A stretch of 64,000 bases of DNA, from NCBI GenBank assembly GCA_016716605.1, contig JADJWA010000001.1, positions 2,525,001-2,589,000 of the forward strand. The letters are read 5' to 3'. The DNA comes from Flavobacteriales bacterium. GTDB taxonomy: Bacteria; Bacteroidota; Bacteroidia; Flavobacteriales_F; PHOS-HE28. Each line of letters begins with the position of its first letter. The stretch's first letter is position 1. The notes under the pieces are model-generated. The model was not told the DNA's origin. It ran no database searches and was given only the letters and a program-made list of their open reading frames with translations. Both the position numbers and the translations under genes were made by a program. Below are positions 27,640 through 36,497 of the stretch, in pieces.

Positions 27640-27807
27640 ATGTGGCCAGTACAGACACTCACGCTCCTGCTCTGCCTTACCGACGAAGAACAGCTCTATG
27701 CCCAACAGATCCCGCATGAAGCGGTCCCGGCCACGATTGAAGTGACGGCTCCAGAGGAAGAGCCGATCGAGAACGCTCTCGTGCTTTCCATAGAAGCCGA
27801 AGCCTGA
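27640..27807 (+). CDS. Possible small acidic protein
   Basis: A 55-codon frame starting ATG in the 460-base gap between acs and the beta-helix gene. The product begins with a short hydrophobic stretch (TLTLLLCL) and ends very acidic (APEEEPIEN). No family is recognised. Its main support is the strong hairpin with T-run 50 bases after the stop, which needs a plus-strand transcript. It may be a leaderless-type small protein, a decayed gene, or an RNA. The rest of the gap shows nothing. Confidence 0.35.
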   Translation: MWPVQTLTLLLCLTDEEQLYAQQIPHEAVPATIEVTAPEEEPIENALVLSIEAEA

Positions 27808-27856
27808 GCCAAGCCTACCCCGGACCCGGTCTGCCGCAAGGTGGGCCGAGTACGAC

Positions 27857-27897
27857 GACCCCGGTGCCACCTGCCCAGGTGCCGGGGTCAACTTTTA
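27857..27897 (+). terminator. Rho-independent terminator
   Basis: Long GC-rich hairpin (GACCCCGG ... CACCT / AGGTG ... CCGGGGTC, with a three-base asymmetric bulge) followed by AACTTTT. It ends a plus-strand transcript upstream of 27857, in the acs / beta-helix gap. Confidence 0.8.
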
Positions 27898-27914
27898 TCA
27901 TAGCGGTCACGGCC

Positions 27915-27922
27915 TAGCTTCG
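27915..27922 (+). promoter_or_regulatory. -7 promoter element (TAGCTTCG)
   Basis: TAGCTTCG, one mismatch from TAnnTTTG, 18 bases before the beta-helix ATG and just after the upstream terminator. Confidence 0.4.
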
Positions 27923-27940
27923 CCGCCTCACCAATTGACC

Positions 27941-29176
27941 ATGAAGCACCTGACCGTCGCTGCGTTCACCTTCTTCGCCATTCATGCCTCCGCCGTTGAC
28001 CGGATCGTTGAGGAATTCGGCGTGCCGCCCACCTACCCGAACATCGCCTCCGCCGTCGCGGCTGCGGCCGATGGTGATCGGATCATCGTCAAGAACCGCG
28101 CGGGCGAGATTCCCTGGATCGAGAACATCACCATCGACAAGAGCCTCGAGTTCCTGAGCTATGCGAACGACGGTTACTTCGTGGTGCAGGGCACGTACAA
28201 CATCGTTCCTGCGAACGGCCGCGTGGTGCTGATCAACGGCATGCGGAACACCGCAGGCGGGATTGGCGCAGGGGCAGGCACCTCAAGCATCCGCGGAACG
28301 CGCGTCCGGGTGGTGGACAGCTACTTCGTCAATGGCAGCCTCAACCTCTCCAGCAATTGGTTCGATGCCGATATCGTAGGCTGCACCTTGGTGAACGGCT
28401 GCGTATCCATCAACTTCGGCAATGTGGTGGGCAACGATGTGGATTGCAGCCAGATCAACGACGAGGCGATAAGCGTGAACACCACCTCGTCCGGCACCGC
28501 CATCGATACTTGTGCCATCATCGGCAACAAGGTCAAGGGCCGCATTGGCTACGAAGGCATCTTCGGAAGCAGCTTCGGCCAGGTGTTCCACATCCGCAAC
28601 AATTACGTGCAGCATGGCTGGATGGGGATCGAGTTGTATGAAGGACCTGTGACCAATGCAGCCAACCTGGTTTGGAACAACACCGTGACGGCCTATACCG
28701 GCAACTTCACCACCTACGGCATCAACCTCGCGAACACCAACGCGGGAAGCATCTGGGAGATCATGAACAATGCGGTGACCCGCACCTGGGCCGGCGAATG
28801 CCGCGGAATCAATAACGACAGCGGCAACCTGGGGCAGATCAACGTGTACTTCAACCATGTCTCCACGGGAATCACCTTCCCGATCGATGCGGGCTTCACC
28901 TTCGCGGGGAACAACACCATCGATCAGGCCATTACCCTCAACGCCGATGGCACCTTCCTCGCCGACGGCGCGGCCATCGATGGCGGCAACCCGGCGGCAC
29001 CATTCTATGACCTCGATTTATCCATCGGCGATGCAGGTGCCTATGGCGGCAGCTATGCCCTCACCAATTTCTTCCCGCTTCAGAGCGGTGCGGCACGCGT
29101 GTACATGACCGGCCACCCCTTCAACGTGCGCCAGGGAAGCACCCTGCGCGTGAAGGCCACGGCGTTCGACCGCTGA
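27941..29176 (+). CDS. Secreted right-handed beta-helix protein
   Basis: A 411-residue exported protein. Signal peptide ends about residue 18 (HASA). The body has rungs with repeated N-x-V/I and VVDSYFVNGS, IVGCTLVNG, VFHIRNNYV, LVWNNTV patterns typical of pectate-lyase-like parallel beta-helices. The C-terminal segment (VYMTGHPFNVRQGSTLRVKATAFDR) matches a common ending of Bacteroidota beta-helix proteins; no T9SS domain is obvious. It may be a surface structure or polysaccharide-binding protein. Followed after 10 bases by a T9SS protein, likely one operon. Confidence 0.78.
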   Translation: MKHLTVAAFTFFAIHASAVDRIVEEFGVPPTYPNIASAVAAAADGDRIIVKNRAGEIPWIENITIDKSLEFLSYANDGYFVVQGTYNIVPANGRVVLINGMRNTAGGIGAGAGTSSIRGTRVRVVDSYFVNGSLNLSSNWFDADIVGCTLVNGCVSINFGNVVGNDVDCSQINDEAISVNTTSSGTAIDTCAIIGNKVKGRIGYEGIFGSSFGQVFHIRNNYVQHGWMGIELYEGPVTNAANLVWNNTVTAYTGNFTTYGINLANTNAGSIWEIMNNAVTRTWAGECRGINNDSGNLGQINVYFNHVSTGITFPIDAGFTFAGNNTIDQAITLNADGTFLADGAAIDGGNPAAPFYDLDLSIGDAGAYGGSYALTNFFPLQSGAARVYMTGHPFNVRQGSTLRVKATAFDR

Positions 29177-29186
29177 TCCGCGCACG

Positions 29187-30239
29187 ATGACGATCGCACG
29201 ATTCCTCTTGTCCAGCTCGCTGCTGGCGGCACTCACGGCCAGCGCGCAGCGCGTGGACAATGCCGAGTACTTCTGGGATGCCGATCCCGGCGCCGGCAGC
29301 GCGTATCCGATGAGCGTGCTTGACGGTGCGTTCGACCAAGCGGTGGAAGCCATCTTCCTCGAGACTGCCACGCTGCCTTCGCTCGGCGCGCACACCTTGG
29401 GTGTCCGGGTGAAGGATCAGGCGCAGAATTGGGGGCCAACGTTCACCACCGTGGTGGTGATCGAGCCGCCGGTGGCCACGGTGCCGGAGATCACCGTAGC
29501 GCAAGCCGAGTTCTATTGGGACAGCGATCCCGGAGAGGGCAGCGGCACTCCGATGGTCGCTTTCGATGGCGACTTCAACAGTGCCTTGGAAGCGATTTCG
29601 ATGGAGACCAGCGCTCTGCCATCAATCGGGGTCCATGTGCTCAGCGTTCGCGTGAAGGATGTGAATGACGCATGGAGCCTGCCGTTCAGCGTGGTGGTGG
29701 AAGTGCTCGACGGCGCGGTGAGCTTCCCGGAGATCAGCGTAAGCGCTGCCGAGTACTATGTGAACGATGATCCCGGCTTCGGTCAGGGCACTCCCATGCT
29801 CGCTGTGGATGGGAGCTTCAGCAGCGCGCTTGAGGCGATCAAGGGCGGTGGCATCCCCGCGCCGGTGACGGCTGGCGTGAACGTGCTTTGGCTCCGAGCG
29901 AAGGATGTGAACGAGAGCTGGGGCCCGAGCTTCGGCATCGTGGTGAACATCGATACCACCATCACCGGAACGGTGGGGGTGATGGACCAGGAATCCCAGG
30001 GCATGCGGCTCTCGCCGAATCCGACCAGAGGCGATGCAGGCTTCACCGTGCTGTTCGACCGCGCGGTGAGCGATGCGCTGATCCGCGTGCTGGATGGGGC
30101 AGGCCGCACGGTGATCGAACAGCGCGTGCGCCAGCAGCGGCGCATGGAACTGGTCATGCCCGATGCCGCGCCCGGCGTGTATCACGTGGGCGCTATCATC
30201 GAGGGCGTGCCGCGCTGGCAGCGGCTCGTGCTGCAGTAG
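29187..30239 (+). CDS. T9SS type A sorting protein with three WDxDPG repeats
   Basis: A 350-residue secreted protein: signal peptide (to ASAQ), then three tandem repeats of about 80 residues, each with the core AEYFWDADPG / AEFYWDSDPG / AEYYVNDDPG, LEAI, and VRVKD...W (about 20-100, 100-182, 182-265), and a C-terminal T9SS domain starting LSPNPTRGDAGF. The repeats recall extracellular adhesive modules common in Bacteroidota but no biochemical function is known. Shares an operon with the beta-helix gene. Confidence 0.85.
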   Translation: MTIARFLLSSSLLAALTASAQRVDNAEYFWDADPGAGSAYPMSVLDGAFDQAVEAIFLETATLPSLGAHTLGVRVKDQAQNWGPTFTTVVVIEPPVATVPEITVAQAEFYWDSDPGEGSGTPMVAFDGDFNSALEAISMETSALPSIGVHVLSVRVKDVNDAWSLPFSVVVEVLDGAVSFPEISVSAAEYYVNDDPGFGQGTPMLAVDGSFSSALEAIKGGGIPAPVTAGVNVLWLRAKDVNESWGPSFGIVVNIDTTITGTVGVMDQESQGMRLSPNPTRGDAGFTVLFDRAVSDALIRVLDGAGRTVIEQRVRQQRRMELVMPDAAPGVYHVGAIIEGVPRWQRLVLQ

Positions 30240-30256
30240 CGAGTCGTTGTATCGAG

Positions 30257-30284
30257 GGAGCCCTGCCTGCACCGGCAGGGCTCC
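30257..30284 (+). terminator. Rho-independent terminator
   Basis: Perfect 11-bp stem (GGAGCCCTGCC / GGCAGGGCTCC) followed by TTCGTTCTC, just after the T9SS repeat gene and before the M14 gene. Confidence 0.8.
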
Positions 30285-30305
30285 TTCGTTCTCATCTTCG
30301 GCGCC

Positions 30306-32021
30306 ATGCGGAATCCCCTTGTGGCAATAACGGCGTTGCTGTCCATCGGAATTCATGGCCAATGGACATTCACCGGCGATTCTACCGTGACCTGGGAGCA
30401 GGCCATCGCGCGTTATCAGGAATTGGATCGCCAGCACACCGGCGCGCACCTGTTCGAGTTCGGCGAGGACGATGACGGCTCACCGCTTCATCTATTCGTG
30501 ATCAGCGACGGCAGTGGTTTCTCGCCAGATAGCATCCGTGCGGCCGGGAAGAGCATCCTGTGGATCACGAACGGCATCCATCCCGGCGAGCCCGATGGCA
30601 TCGATGCCAGCCTGTTGCTGGCGCAAGCGCTGCTCGAAAGCGACCAGTACATGGGGCTGCTGGTGAACACAGCGGTCTGCATCGTGCCTTTGTACAACGT
30701 GAGCGGGGCGAAGCAGCGCAGCGCTACCAGCCGTGCCAACCAGAACGGTCCGGCCGAGTACGGCTTCCGCGGCAATGCACGCAACCTTGACCTCAACCGC
30801 GACTTCATGAAGATGGATTCGCGCAGCACCTGGTCATTGGTGGAAGCGATCGCCGTGATGGATCCTGACGTGTACTTCGAGACGCATGTGAGCAACGGCG
30901 CCGATCACCAGTACGTGATGGAGCTGCTAACCACGCAGAAGGACAAGCTCAGCGGTGGGCTCAGCGACTTCATGACGCGGACCATGATCCCGGGGCTGCA
31001 CGCTTGGATGGAGCGCAAGGGCATGCTGATGTGCCCCTACTTCGAGACGCGCGGCGAGGTCCCCGAGGATGGTCTTTATGGATTCAACGACAGCCCTCGG
31101 TACAGCTCCGGGTTCAATGCGCTCTTCGATCGCATCAGCATCCTCAGTGAGAGCCACATGCTGAAGCCCTACGCCGACCGGGTGAATGCCACCTTCCAGT
31201 TGATGCTGGCGGCACTAGCCATGCTGGATGAGCACGGCGATGAACTGCTCAAGCGCAGGAGCGAGGCCAAGAGCTTCACAGCGGGCATGACCGAGCTCGG
31301 CATGAATTGGCGCCTGGACACCACCGCGTGGGCCACGTTACCGTGGAAGGGCTGGCATGCGGAGCGTGTCTCGAGTGCGGTGACCGGACTGCAGCGCGCG
31401 CGATACGATCGCACCAGGCCCACCGAAACGCAGGTGCCCTGGAATGATTCGTACGCCGCCGCGCTGGTGAAGCGCAAGCCCAAGGCCTACATCGTGCCCG
31501 CGTCGTGGCACGAAGTGATCGTGAGGCTGAAGGCGAATGGCGTTCGGATGCGTGCGTTGGCGCGCGACACCATGCTCGTCGTGGATCAGGACAGCATCGG
31601 TGAGATGAGCACCTCGCGCTCACCCTATGAGGGCCATTACCTCCACAGCGCAATCAGCACGAGTTCCAAGAGCGTGCGCATGAAGGTCGCGAAGGGCAGC
31701 TGGTTCATACCGATGGGATATGCCACGGATCGCTATGTGATGGAGGCGCTCGAGCCCGAAGGCGAGGACAGCTTCTTCGCCTGGGGCTTCTTCGACAGCG
31801 TGCTGCAGCAGAAGGAGTGGTTCAGCGATTATGTCTTCGAGGATTTGGCTGCGGATTGGCTCATGAAGAACCCGGAAGTGAGAAAGGCACTCGGTGCCAA
31901 GCGGGCCGCTGATCCCGCGTTCGCCATGGACGCATTCGCACAGCTTTATTTCGTGTACAAGCGCTCGCCGTGGTTCGAGCCGGGCTTCAGGAAGTATCCG
32001 GTGCTGCGGCATGCACCGTGA
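30306..32021 (+). CDS. M14 family zinc carboxypeptidase
   Basis: A 571-residue secreted metallocarboxypeptidase. Zinc ligands H92 and E95 sit in NGIHPGEPDG, the third in ETHVSNGADHQ; RNLDLNRDF gives the substrate-carboxylate region. Signal peptide ends about residue 19 (HGQ). No T9SS domain is seen. It probably trims peptides in the periplasm or outside. Separated from the preceding operon by a terminator and convergent with the AbgT transporter. Confidence 0.88.
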   Translation: MRNPLVAITALLSIGIHGQWTFTGDSTVTWEQAIARYQELDRQHTGAHLFEFGEDDDGSPLHLFVISDGSGFSPDSIRAAGKSILWITNGIHPGEPDGIDASLLLAQALLESDQYMGLLVNTAVCIVPLYNVSGAKQRSATSRANQNGPAEYGFRGNARNLDLNRDFMKMDSRSTWSLVEAIAVMDPDVYFETHVSNGADHQYVMELLTTQKDKLSGGLSDFMTRTMIPGLHAWMERKGMLMCPYFETRGEVPEDGLYGFNDSPRYSSGFNALFDRISILSESHMLKPYADRVNATFQLMLAALAMLDEHGDELLKRRSEAKSFTAGMTELGMNWRLDTTAWATLPWKGWHAERVSSAVTGLQRARYDRTRPTETQVPWNDSYAAALVKRKPKAYIVPASWHEVIVRLKANGVRMRALARDTMLVVDQDSIGEMSTSRSPYEGHYLHSAISTSSKSVRMKVAKGSWFIPMGYATDRYVMEALEPEGEDSFFAWGFFDSVLQQKEWFSDYVFEDLAADWLMKNPEVRKALGAKRAADPAFAMDAFAQLYFVYKRSPWFEPGFRKYPVLRHAP

Positions 32022-32042
32022 CGCATCAAGCGCCGTCACCCT

Positions 32043-33563
32043 CTACTTGATGAACATGCTCGCCCCGGGGCCGATGGGCAGTTCGAGCAGCACCCAGACC
32101 ACCAGCATCACGCTCCAGCCGATGAGGAAGACGATGGAGTAGGGGATCATTGTGCTGATCACGGTGCCGATGCCCGCCTTCTTGTCGTAGCGCGCGATGA
32201 AGGCCACGATGAGTGCGAAATAGCTCATCATGGGACTGATGATATTGGTGACGCTGTCGCCCACGCGATAGGCCATCTGCGTGAACTCCGGCGAATAGCC
32301 CAGCAGCATGAACATGGGGATGAAGACCGGCGCCATGATGGCCCACTTCGCGCTGGCGCTGCCCATGATCAGGTTGATCGTGGCGCTGATGAGCACGAAG
32401 CAGAGCATGAGCGGGATGGGGCCGAGGTTCGCAGCTTTCAGGATATCAGCGCCCTTGATCGCGAGGATGAGGCCCAGCCGCGTCTCGTTGAAATAGGCCA
32501 CGAACTGCGCTGCGAAGAACACGAGCACGATGTAGCTGCCGAGGGTCTCCATGCTCTTTGCCATTCCCTTCATCACATCGTTGTCGCTCTTGAATGTGCC
32601 CGCGCCGATGCCGTAGGCGATGCCCGCCAGTGATGCGCTCAGGAAGATCAGCGCCACGATGCCGCTCATGAAGGGCGAATGGAGGATCTCACCGGTCTTG
32701 GGGTCGCGCAGGAATCCAGCTTCGGGGATCAGTCCCCACAGGATGATTCCCACCACGGCGAGCACGGTGAGCATCGCGTAAAGCATGCCCTTGCGCTCCT
32801 GTGGCGTGGCGTTGCGGATCTCCTCCGGCTTCTCATCGCCCTTGTACTCGCCCAAGCGCGGCACCACGATGCGCTCGGTGACCCATGTGCCCAGACCGGC
32901 GATGACGAAGGTGCTCACGAACATGAAGTAGTAGTTGCAGGCGGGGTTCACCAGGTAATCGGGCTGAATGATGCGCGCGGCTTCCTGGCTCAAGCCTGCT
33001 AGCAGCGGGTCGATGGTGCCCAGGAGCAGGTTGGCACTATAGCCCCCGCTCACGCCTGCGAATGCAGCAGCCAGGCCGGCAAGCGGGTGCCGTCCGGCGG
33101 CGAGGAAGATCACGGCAGCGAGGGGCACCAGCAGCACATAACCCACCTCGCTCGCGGCATTGCTCATCACCCCGGAGAAGACGATCACGAAGGTGAGCAG
33201 CTTCTTGGGCGAGGCCAGCACCACAGCGCGCAGCACGGCGCCGATCAGTCCGCTGCCCTCGGCGATGCCGATGCCCAGCAGCGCCACCAGCACGGTGCCC
33301 AGCGGCGCGAAGCCCGTGAAATTCACCACCATCTTGGTGAGGATGAAGTGCAGGCCCTCGGCGCTGAGCAGGTTCTTCGGCGTCACAGGCTCGCCAGTCG
33401 CTGGGTGTATGGCGCTCATGCCGCTCAGGTCGGCGATCCAGCTGATGAGCACCACGGCCAATGCCAGGATGGCGAACAGCGTGGCCGGGTGCGGCAGCGC
33501 GTTGCCGGCGCGCTCGATGATGGCCAGGAATCGGTCAACGCCGCTGCGCTTCTGCTTGCTCAT
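32043..33563 (-). CDS. AbgT family transporter
   Basis: A 506-residue inner-membrane protein with about 12 hydrophobic helices of the AbgT (p-aminobenzoyl-glutamate) transporter family; seen segments include GFAPLGTVLVALLGIGIAEGSG, SNAASEVGYVLLVPL, AGVSGGYSANLLLG and the C-terminal SASAKWAIMAPVFIPMFMLLG. Known members export p-aminobenzoyl-glutamate or sulfonamides using the proton gradient. The ORF is open to 33617, but that region carries the ppx promoter; the ATG at 33563 is preferred. Possible links to folate turnover are only family-level. Confidence 0.87.
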   Translation of the reverse strand: MSKQKRSGVDRFLAIIERAGNALPHPATLFAILALAVVLISWIADLSGMSAIHPATGEPVTPKNLLSAEGLHFILTKMVVNFTGFAPLGTVLVALLGIGIAEGSGLIGAVLRAVVLASPKKLLTFVIVFSGVMSNAASEVGYVLLVPLAAVIFLAAGRHPLAGLAAAFAGVSGGYSANLLLGTIDPLLAGLSQEAARIIQPDYLVNPACNYYFMFVSTFVIAGLGTWVTERIVVPRLGEYKGDEKPEEIRNATPQERKGMLYAMLTVLAVVGIILWGLIPEAGFLRDPKTGEILHSPFMSGIVALIFLSASLAGIAYGIGAGTFKSDNDVMKGMAKSMETLGSYIVLVFFAAQFVAYFNETRLGLILAIKGADILKAANLGPIPLMLCFVLISATINLIMGSASAKWAIMAPVFIPMFMLLGYSPEFTQMAYRVGDSVTNIISPMMSYFALIVAFIARYDKKAGIGTVISTMIPYSIVFLIGWSVMLVVWVLLELPIGPGASMFIK

Positions 33564-33616
33564 GGGGGGCTGGTTGTGGCCGACGAAGAAAGCGGTTGCC
33601 GCGATCGGATGGAACA

Positions 33617-33624
33617 TAGTTTCG
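33617..33624 (+). promoter_or_regulatory. -7 promoter element (TAGTTTCG)
   Basis: TAGTTTCG ends four bases before the GTG start of the Ppx/GppA gene, suggesting a leaderless transcript. Confidence 0.45.
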
Positions 33625-33628
33625 CACC

Positions 33629-34555
33629 GTGGACCGCGATCTCACCTACGCCGCCATCGATATCGGCTCCAACGCTGTGCGCCTGCTGGTGGGTGAGGTC
33701 ATCGAGCGCGACGATCACCCGGTGATCAAGAAGCAGACGCTGGTGCGCGTGCCGATCCGCCTCGGCGAGGATGTGTTCGATCAGGGGGCCATCACCGTGG
33801 CGAAGCAGGATTACCTGATCAAATCGCTCAAGGCCTTCCGCCTGCTCACCGAGGTATATGGCGTGGGCTACCTGCGCTGCTGCGCCACCAGCGCCATGCG
33901 CGAAGCCGAGAATCGGGATCAGGTGCTCGCCCGGGTGGAGATGGAGAGCGGCGTTCACATCGAGACGATCTCTGGCAAGCTCGAGGCGGACCTCATCACC
34001 AACACCTTCTGGACGCAGGACCTGCTGAAGGACCGGCCCTACCTGTACATTGATGTTGGCGGCGGCAGCACGGAGCTCACTTGGCTCGAAGGCGGCAAGC
34101 GCGTGAAGAGCGCCAGCTTCAAGATCGGCACCGTGCGCTCGCTCAAGAACAAGGTGCCGTTGAGCGCGTGGGTGGAGATGCAGGCCTTCCTCGAGGAGCT
34201 GCGCGCGCAGCACGGCCAACTCATGGCCATCGGCACCGGCGGCAACATCAACCGGATCTTCAAGGAGAATGGCAACGCCTTCGGCGAGCCCTTGATCCGC
34301 TCCGATATCCAAGCCCAGCGCGATCGCATTGCTGACTATTCCTTCGATGACCGCGTGAAGCTGCTCCGGTTGCGCCCCGACCGCGCGGACGTGATCATCC
34401 CTGCCGCCGACATTTTCCTGCGGGTGATGGATTTCGCCGATGTGGACGAGGTCTTCGTGCCCAAGGTGGGCCTCGCCGATGGCATCATCTACGATCTGTA
34501 CATGAAGCAATACGGGCGAGCGAGGTACCCGCAGAACGAGCCGGTGGTGGCCTAG
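33629..34555 (+). CDS. Ppx/GppA phosphatase family protein
   Basis: A 308-residue ASKHA-fold phosphatase. N-terminal Walker-like AIDIGSNAVRLLVGE, then SAMREAENRD, and the sugar-kinase-type LYIDVGGGSTELTWLEG with catalytic Glu (about 115-150), and IGTGGNINRIFK. This short version (no C-terminal HD domain) hydrolyses inorganic polyphosphate or pppGpp; which one is not decidable. Starts with GTG directly after a -7 element. Confidence 0.88.
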   Translation: MDRDLTYAAIDIGSNAVRLLVGEVIERDDHPVIKKQTLVRVPIRLGEDVFDQGAITVAKQDYLIKSLKAFRLLTEVYGVGYLRCCATSAMREAENRDQVLARVEMESGVHIETISGKLEADLITNTFWTQDLLKDRPYLYIDVGGGSTELTWLEGGKRVKSASFKIGTVRSLKNKVPLSAWVEMQAFLEELRAQHGQLMAIGTGGNINRIFKENGNAFGEPLIRSDIQAQRDRIADYSFDDRVKLLRLRPDRADVIIPAADIFLRVMDFADVDEVFVPKVGLADGIIYDLYMKQYGRARYPQNEPVVA

Positions 34556-34769
34556 TCTTCTACGAAAGTCCCGGCCCAGCAAGGCCCTCGGAACGGGTTC
34601 CGGCAGTGATGAAGCCCGCCATCGCGCGTCCCAGCGGCTATCGTAATCAGGCCATGCTTCGGTGAGGCGAAGGCGGAGCCGGAAGGAATCCACAGCATTC
34701 ACCGGGGTGAAACTCGATTGATCCGCCGCGCGCAACGGAATCGCACTTGCGCCGCCGCTAAGTCCCCTG

Positions 34770-35164
34770 TGGAGCCGGAGGGAATCGAACCCTCGTCCAA
34801 ACGACCGTGGAATGAGCTTTCTACATGCTTAGCCGCCTCATTGGTTTTCGATCCGCCGCTGGAGAAGGGCACCCCACGATGGACTTAGGTCCTGTTTCTC
34901 ACCCGCGCTACGGACCACCGCGCGAGCCAGTTCCCCATGATGACACCTCGGATCCAGGAAGGAGGAGAACGGGCCTCCCTGAGAGGTACTCGTCCACGCT
35001 ACTGTTATTCACGTGGATTAAGCCTCATAGCCTTGGGCTATTAAGCAGCGAGAGCGTAGTCTACTTCGCCAGTTATGGCGTTGATGCACTGGGATACGGG
35101 CCGCACATCACGCCCGGCATGCTTACACACCCCATGATGCCGCTGTCGAAACCAGATCGGCCCC
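34770..35164 (-). ncRNA. ssrA: Transfer-messenger RNA (tmRNA)
   Basis: A one-piece tmRNA of about 395 nt. The 5' end GGGGCCGATCTGGTTTCGACAG pairs with the 3' end CGGCTCC, and the T-arm GGTTCGATTCC is visible. The resume codon GGC is at 35070-35068 and the tag reading frame encodes GEVDYALAA (first residue after the tRNA-borne Ala), ending TAA TAG at 35043-35038. The YALAA ending matches the family's proteolysis tag. CCA is not encoded (discriminator A, then CAG). The plus-strand gap 34556-34769 shows nothing else. Confidence 0.97.
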
Positions 35165-35185
35165 AGGATTTTTCAATGAACCGCG

Positions 35186-35193
35186 CAAAGGTA
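35186..35193 (-). promoter_or_regulatory. -7 promoter element of tmRNA (TACCTTTG)
   Basis: Perfect TAnnTTTG element 21 bases before the mature tmRNA 5' end, which fits a short precursor trimmed by RNase P. No TTG at the usual -33 spacing. Confidence 0.7.
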
Positions 35194-35242
35194 GGCCGAC
35201 GGCCCGCCGTTGATCGTGGTCAAGCGCTCCGAGGGCTTCGGC

Positions 35243-35250
35243 TAAGTTTG
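35243..35250 (+). promoter_or_regulatory. -7 promoter element (TAAGTTTG)
   Basis: Perfect TAnnTTTG element 11 bases before the dehydrogenase ATG (35262). The next upstream TTG is 30 bases away, too far for a normal -33 element. Confidence 0.55.
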
Positions 35251-35261
35251 CCGCCCACTGC

Positions 35262-36497
35262 ATGAAGCCTCCTTACCGCAAGATCGGCATCATCCGCGAA
35301 GGCAAGTTGCCCGCCGACCGCCGCGTTCCATTGACGCCAGCCCAATGCCGCGATCTCGCATTCCGCTTCCCGCAGATCGACCTGGTAGTGCAGCGCAGCC
35401 CAGTGCGCGCTTTCAGCGATGCGGAATATGAGGCCGAAGGCGTGCGCCTGACGGAGGATCTCAGCGACCGCGACCTGATCATTGGTGTAAAGGAGGTCTC
35501 GCTTGAAGCGCTCATCCCGGGCAAGGCCTATCTCTTTTTCAGCCACACCATCAAGCAGCAGCCGCATAACCGCAAGCTCATGCGCGCCGTGGTCGAGAGA
35601 GGCATCACCTTGATCGATCACGAGTTGCTCACCGATCAGCACGGAGACCGTGTGCTGGCCTTCGGCTATTGGGCAGGCGTGGTCGGCGCCTACAACGGGT
35701 TCCGGGCGTGGCAGCTGGCCCATGGAGGTCCGCCATTGAAACCGGCGTATGCGTGCCATGACCTGGAAGAGCTCGAGCGGCACCTGCACGCGTTCCCATT
35801 GCCCAAGGACCTCAGGATCGTGCTTACTGGCGGCGGCAGGGTAGGGAAGGGGGCCATGGGCGTACTGGAGCGTGCTGGAGTCTCTCGCGTGAAGCCCGAC
35901 GAGTTCCTGATTCGTGCGTTCAACGAACCAGTGTACACCGTTCTGAATTCGCAAGACCTGTACGAACGCGAGGACGGCCGGCCATTCGATAAGGCGGCAT
36001 TCCATCGCGACCCATCGGACCATCGCGCGCGCTTCCTGCCCTATGCGCGCCGAGCCCAATTGTACATGGCCTGCCATTTCTGGGACCCGCGCGGCCCGAA
36101 GATCCTGAGCGCGACGGATCTGCGCGATCCCGATCTGGCCCTGCAGGTGATCGCCGACATCAGCTGCGATGTGGGCGGTCCGATCGATAGCACCCTGCGC
36201 GCCAGCAGCATCGATCACCCGTTCTTCGGCTATGATCCAGTGAATGCGCGTGAGGTTCCGGCTGGCGATCCGGGATCTCTCACGGTCATGGCCGTTGATA
36301 ATCTTCCCTGCGAATTGCCGCGCGATGCTTCGGAAGCATTCGGATTGGACCTGATCGAGCGTGTGCTCCCGGCCCTGATCGGCGATGATGATGAACGGAT
36401 GATTGATCGCGCAACCCTTGTTGCTGAGGGTCGGTTGAGCGAGCGGTTTGAGCACCTGGCTGAATACGCGGGCCTGTCGGGATCAAGCATCCCGTAG
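35262..36497 (+). CDS. Saccharopine dehydrogenase (LYS1)-like / alanine dehydrogenase-like oxidoreductase
   Basis: A 411-residue NAD(P)-binding enzyme of the alanine dehydrogenase / LYS1-type saccharopine dehydrogenase superfamily. Seen: REGKLPADRRVPLTPAQC (substrate site), YLFFSHTIKQQPHNRKLM, LIDHELLTDQ, the Rossmann loop LTGGGRVGKGAMGVLE (about 187-202), and ADISCDVGGPIDSTLRAS near the C-terminus, which resembles fungal LYS1. It may make lysine from saccharopine or act on a related amino acid; the substrate is not certain. Its 3' end overlaps the convergent SiaB-like gene by 15 bases. Confidence 0.78.
   Translation: MKPPYRKIGIIREGKLPADRRVPLTPAQCRDLAFRFPQIDLVVQRSPVRAFSDAEYEAEGVRLTEDLSDRDLIIGVKEVSLEALIPGKAYLFFSHTIKQQPHNRKLMRAVVERGITLIDHELLTDQHGDRVLAFGYWAGVVGAYNGFRAWQLAHGGPPLKPAYACHDLEELERHLHAFPLPKDLRIVLTGGGRVGKGAMGVLERAGVSRVKPDEFLIRAFNEPVYTVLNSQDLYEREDGRPFDKAAFHRDPSDHRARFLPYARRAQLYMACHFWDPRGPKILSATDLRDPDLALQVIADISCDVGGPIDSTLRASSIDHPFFGYDPVNAREVPAGDPGSLTVMAVDNLPCELPRDASEAFGLDLIERVLPALIGDDDERMIDRATLVAEGRLSERFEHLAEYAGLSGSSIP

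Noticed and set aside
34774..34800. T-arm-like GGTTCGAATCC-type sequence suggesting a tRNA
   Set aside because: It belongs to the 3' end of tmRNA; no separate cloverleaf can be formed.
35220..36455. 411-codon minus-strand frame
   Set aside because: Antisense to the LYS1-like dehydrogenase, which carries the Rossmann motif and a -7 element.
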